Translations under genes and position numbers: made by a program
The notes under the pieces: generated by a model
The model's database searches: none
What the model saw: only the letters and a program-made list of their open reading frames with translations
Told to the model about the DNA's origin: nothing
Assembly (NCBI GenBank): GCA_014529385.2
Contig: CM043959.1
Location: 55,184,253-55,244,252 of the forward strand
Reading direction: 5' to 3'
Length of the DNA: 60,000 bases
From: Adiantum capillus-veneris
Lineage: Eukaryota; Streptophyta; Polypodiopsida; Polypodiales; Pteridaceae
In this document: positions 59,850-60,000 of the stretch, one piece after another
How the letters are laid out: each line of letters opens with the position of its first letter
Position numbering within the stretch: the stretch's first letter is position 1

Positions 59850-60000
59850 CTATAAAGACTTGTTCTTACGTGATTGATCCTCCTGCAATAGCAAAGCCAC
59901 TAACTCTTCAAAACGAAGAGGCTCAGGATTACCTCGCAAAGACAGAGTCAAAGAAGTCTGAAAAGTCAAATAAGATGGTGGTAGTGAATTGAGTGTTTTG

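Larger units (their letters stand above)
57398..60000 (-). mobile_element. Ty1/copia element, copy 3, extending beyond the window
   Basis: A minus-strand element of a family distinct from copies 1 and 2. It enters from the right edge with the gag end, then CCHC, protease, integrase and half of RT, and breaks off after LYVK in RT at 57398, where the R-U5 palindrome begins. RNase H and a normal 3' LTR are absent. Confidence 0.9.

Overview
The window looks like nuclear DNA of a land plant with a large, repeat-rich genome. The evidence is Ty1/copia, gag-only, LINE and hAT elements in several states of decay, small spliceosomal introns (73-85 nt), and very abundant (GA)n/(CT)n/(CA)n/(TA)n microsatellites. 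I lean towards a seed-free plant such as a fern or lycophyte, but cannot prove it. Only one ordinary host gene looks intact: an ARM-repeat protein at 20848-22302, with G-boxes and a 5'UTR intron upstream.

Layout. 1-5.2 kb: microsatellites and AT-rich DNA without genes. 5.2-10.3 kb: a nearly complete copia element whose polyprotein is one frame broken by seven stops. 10.3-16 kb: hairpin-repeat arrays, an unrecognised multi-exon gene (+) and a convergent transposase-like gene (-). 17.4-19.7 kb: a LINE (-). 19.9-22.3 kb: the ARM-repeat gene. 22.9-25 kb and 26.8-29.8 kb: two decayed copia copies (-), with a GC-rich 79-bp minisatellite between them. 30-36.5 kb: mostly degenerate repeats. 36.8-42.4 kb: a cluster of unusual genes (below). 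44.5-47.3 kb: hAT transposase (-) with a subterminal repeat array. 47.6-48.6 kb: a second LINE fragment (+). 48.6-51.7 kb: triplicated GA-tract/TATA modules, an 87-bp tandem array and an unrecognised broken ORF. 52-56.3 kb: a gag-protease element between 0.6-kb direct repeats. 56.4-57.4 kb: a kinase-like fragment, an LTR and a 117-bp-arm palindrome. 57.4-60 kb: a third copia element (-), running off the right edge.

The most interesting content is a degraded gene at 38276-40750. It encodes a histone-H3-like tail and full histone fold, then an acidic linker, then a Ulp1/SENP-type (C48) cysteine protease domain spread over four exons, then a coiled-coil/RG-rich tail. It is divergent from a two-exon 103-codon gene (36802-37198, -). 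The spacer between them is a roughly 106-bp tandem array whose unit is an imperfect hairpin. Hairpins with the same core (TTCGCTTGGT, then TGAC) recur in three other places: 10350-10600 (opposite orientation), 11700-12150 (98-bp units carrying TGACGTCA) and inside the first intron of the protease region. The 12-16 kb genes and the 37-42 kb genes may therefore be parts of one family of large multi-gene DNA transposons. That link is inference; the arrays and the domains are seen directly.

Many internal stops in these relics fit C-to-T change (CAG, CAA, CGA or TGG to stop), as expected for old, methylated repeats.
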